Shown here: positions 5,587-6,251 of the stretch, piece after piece | Position numbering within the stretch: position 1 is the first letter of the stretch | Layout: the number at the start of each line of letters is the position of its first letter | NCBI GenBank assembly: GCA_016210285.1 | Contig: JACQUN010000030.1 | Coordinates: 1-6,251 of the forward strand | Direction: 5' to 3' | DNA: 6,251 nucleotides | From: Chloroflexota bacterium | GTDB taxonomy: Bacteria > Chloroflexota > Dehalococcoidia > UBA1127 > JACQUN01 | Program-made: the position numbers and the translations under genes | The notes under the pieces: generated by a model | What the model saw: the letters and a program-made list of their open reading frames with translations, nothing else | The model's database searches: none | Told to the model about the DNA's origin: nothing

Positions 5587-5590
5587 ATGA
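5552..5590 (+). CDS. 12-codon leader mini-ORF coupled to gltX
   Basis: An ATG at 5552 opens a frame of 12 codons, METRHPGGTTTE, ending in TGA at 5588-5590. The TGA overlaps the gltX ATG (ATGA, 4-nt overlap of frames). GAGAGG at 5540-5545 lies 6 nt upstream, a better-spaced Shine-Dalgarno than that of gltX itself, whose GGAGGG (5570-5575) is 11 nt from the ATG and inside the mini-ORF. The final sense codon is GAA (Glu), the amino acid gltX handles. This arrangement would let ribosomes finishing the peptide restart on gltX. The peptide resembles no known protein and the ORF is short enough to be chance. Confidence 0.35.
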   Translation: METRHPGGTTTE

Positions 5591-6251
5591 GCCAGCACAT
5601 ACGCGTCCGCTACGCCCCCAGCCCCACCGGGGACCCTCACGTGGGGAACCTCCGCACCGCTCTCTTCAACTGGCTCTTCGCACGGCACCACGGGGGCGCA
5701 TTCGTGGTGCGGGTGGAGGACACCGACCGGGAGCGGTATGTCCCCGGTGCCGTAGAGGCCGTGCTGGAGGCCCTGCGCTGGCTCGGCCTGGACTGGGACG
5801 AGGGCCCCGAGGTGGGCGGGCACTACGGCCCCTACTTCCAGTCCCAGCGTCTCGACCTCTACCTGCGGGCCGCTGACGATCTGCTTCGGCAAGGGCATGC
5901 CTACACCTGCTATTGCTCCCCAGAGCGGCTGGACGGCCTTCGCCGCCAGCAGCAGCAAGAAAAGGTCCCGCCAGGCTACGACCGCCGCTGCCGCGACCTG
6001 TCCACGACGGAGCGGGCCGAGGCCGATGCCCAGGGCATCATCCCAGTGGTGCGCTTCAAGGTCCCCCTCGCGGGTGCCACCACCTTTCATGACCTGGTGC
6101 GCGACGAGGTTACCTGGGAGAACCGCTTCCTGGACGACTTTGTCACCCTCAAGGCCGACGGCTTCCCGACCTATCACCTGGCCAACGTGGTGGACGACCA
6201 CTTCATGGAGATCACCCATGTGATGCGGGCCGAGGAGTGGCTGCCCAGCAC
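5587..6251 (+). CDS. gltX: Glutamyl-tRNA synthetase, N-terminal part (cut by window end)
   Basis: GluRS ligates glutamate to tRNA-Glu using ATP. Only the first 221 codons are in the window, from ATG 5587, with no stop. The class I catalytic domain starts at once with IRVRYAPSPTGDPHVGN, in which HVGN (18-21) is the HIGH motif. RVEDTDRERY (42-51) and YFQSQRLDLY (83-92) are conserved GluRS segments. A zinc-binding-type insertion follows with Cys108-x-Cys110 and Cys135. At the fourth ligand position, where E. coli has His127, this protein has Asp137. Further on, FHDLVRDEV, FVTLKADGFPTYHLANVVDDH and ITHVMRAEEWLPS are typical. The KMSKS loop and anticodon domain lie beyond the edge, so whether it is discriminating (Glu only) or also charges tRNA-Gln cannot be told. 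The frame is open back to GTG 5545, but the family N-terminus fits ATG 5587. Confidence 0.97.
   Translation, partial: MSQHIRVRYAPSPTGDPHVGNLRTALFNWLFARHHGGAFVVRVEDTDRERYVPGAVEAVLEALRWLGLDWDEGPEVGGHYGPYFQSQRLDLYLRAADDLLRQGHAYTCYCSPERLDGLRRQQQQEKVPPGYDRRCRDLSTTERAEADAQGIIPVVRFKVPLAGATTFHDLVRDEVTWENRFLDDFVTLKADGFPTYHLANVVDDHFMEITHVMRAEEWLPS

Overview
The window is GC-rich, compact bacterial DNA. A head-to-tail run of eight genes on the minus strand fills about 62-5165. A 421-bp intergenic region (5166-5586) separates it from a divergent plus-strand gltX that is cut by the right edge. The YidC is the short, single-domain form with no large N-terminal periplasmic domain. It sits beside a Jag/KhpB RNA-binding protein, and GTG and TTG starts are frequent. 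Together with the high GC this suggests a monoderm, possibly of the Chloroflexota (Dehalococcoidia-like) or another deep GC-rich lineage. That placement is an inference, as no taxonomic marker was searched.

Minus-strand operon, in order of transcription: rpmH (ribosomal protein L34), rnpA (RNase P protein), yidD (membrane insertion efficiency factor), a lipoprotein with an eight-bladed PQQ-type beta-propeller, yidC (membrane insertase), jag/khpB, a PfkB-family sugar or nucleoside kinase, and an unrecognised polytopic membrane protein. rpmH-rnpA-yidD-yidC-jag is the classic conserved block seen near many bacterial origins. The propeller lipoprotein between yidD and yidC, and the kinase plus membrane protein at the end, are additions to it. 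The genes overlap or nearly abut (4-nt overlaps at rnpA/yidD and pfkB/membrane protein, 3-nt gap at jag/pfkB, 113-nt overlap at yidC/jag), so one transcript with translational coupling is likely. A good sigma70-type promoter (TTGACT-18-TACAAT) lies just upstream of rpmH.

Intergenic region 5166-5586: the rpmH promoter fires left. A 126-bp element with TTGTCA/TGACAA ends and several internal hairpins lies in the middle (5248-5373). A probable gltX promoter (extended -10, TGCTACAAT) fires right. The gltX leader holds two clean hairpins and a 12-codon mini-ORF whose stop codon overlaps the gltX start (ATGA).

gltX encodes the N-terminal 221 residues of glutamyl-tRNA synthetase. The window therefore serves translation (L34, GluRS), tRNA processing (RNase P), and insertion of proteins into the membrane (YidD, YidC, perhaps the lipoprotein). 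The most interesting points are the propeller lipoprotein inside the insertase cluster, the Arg-rich YidC tail encoded across the start of jag, the palindromic intergenic element, and the coupled leader mini-ORF of gltX.
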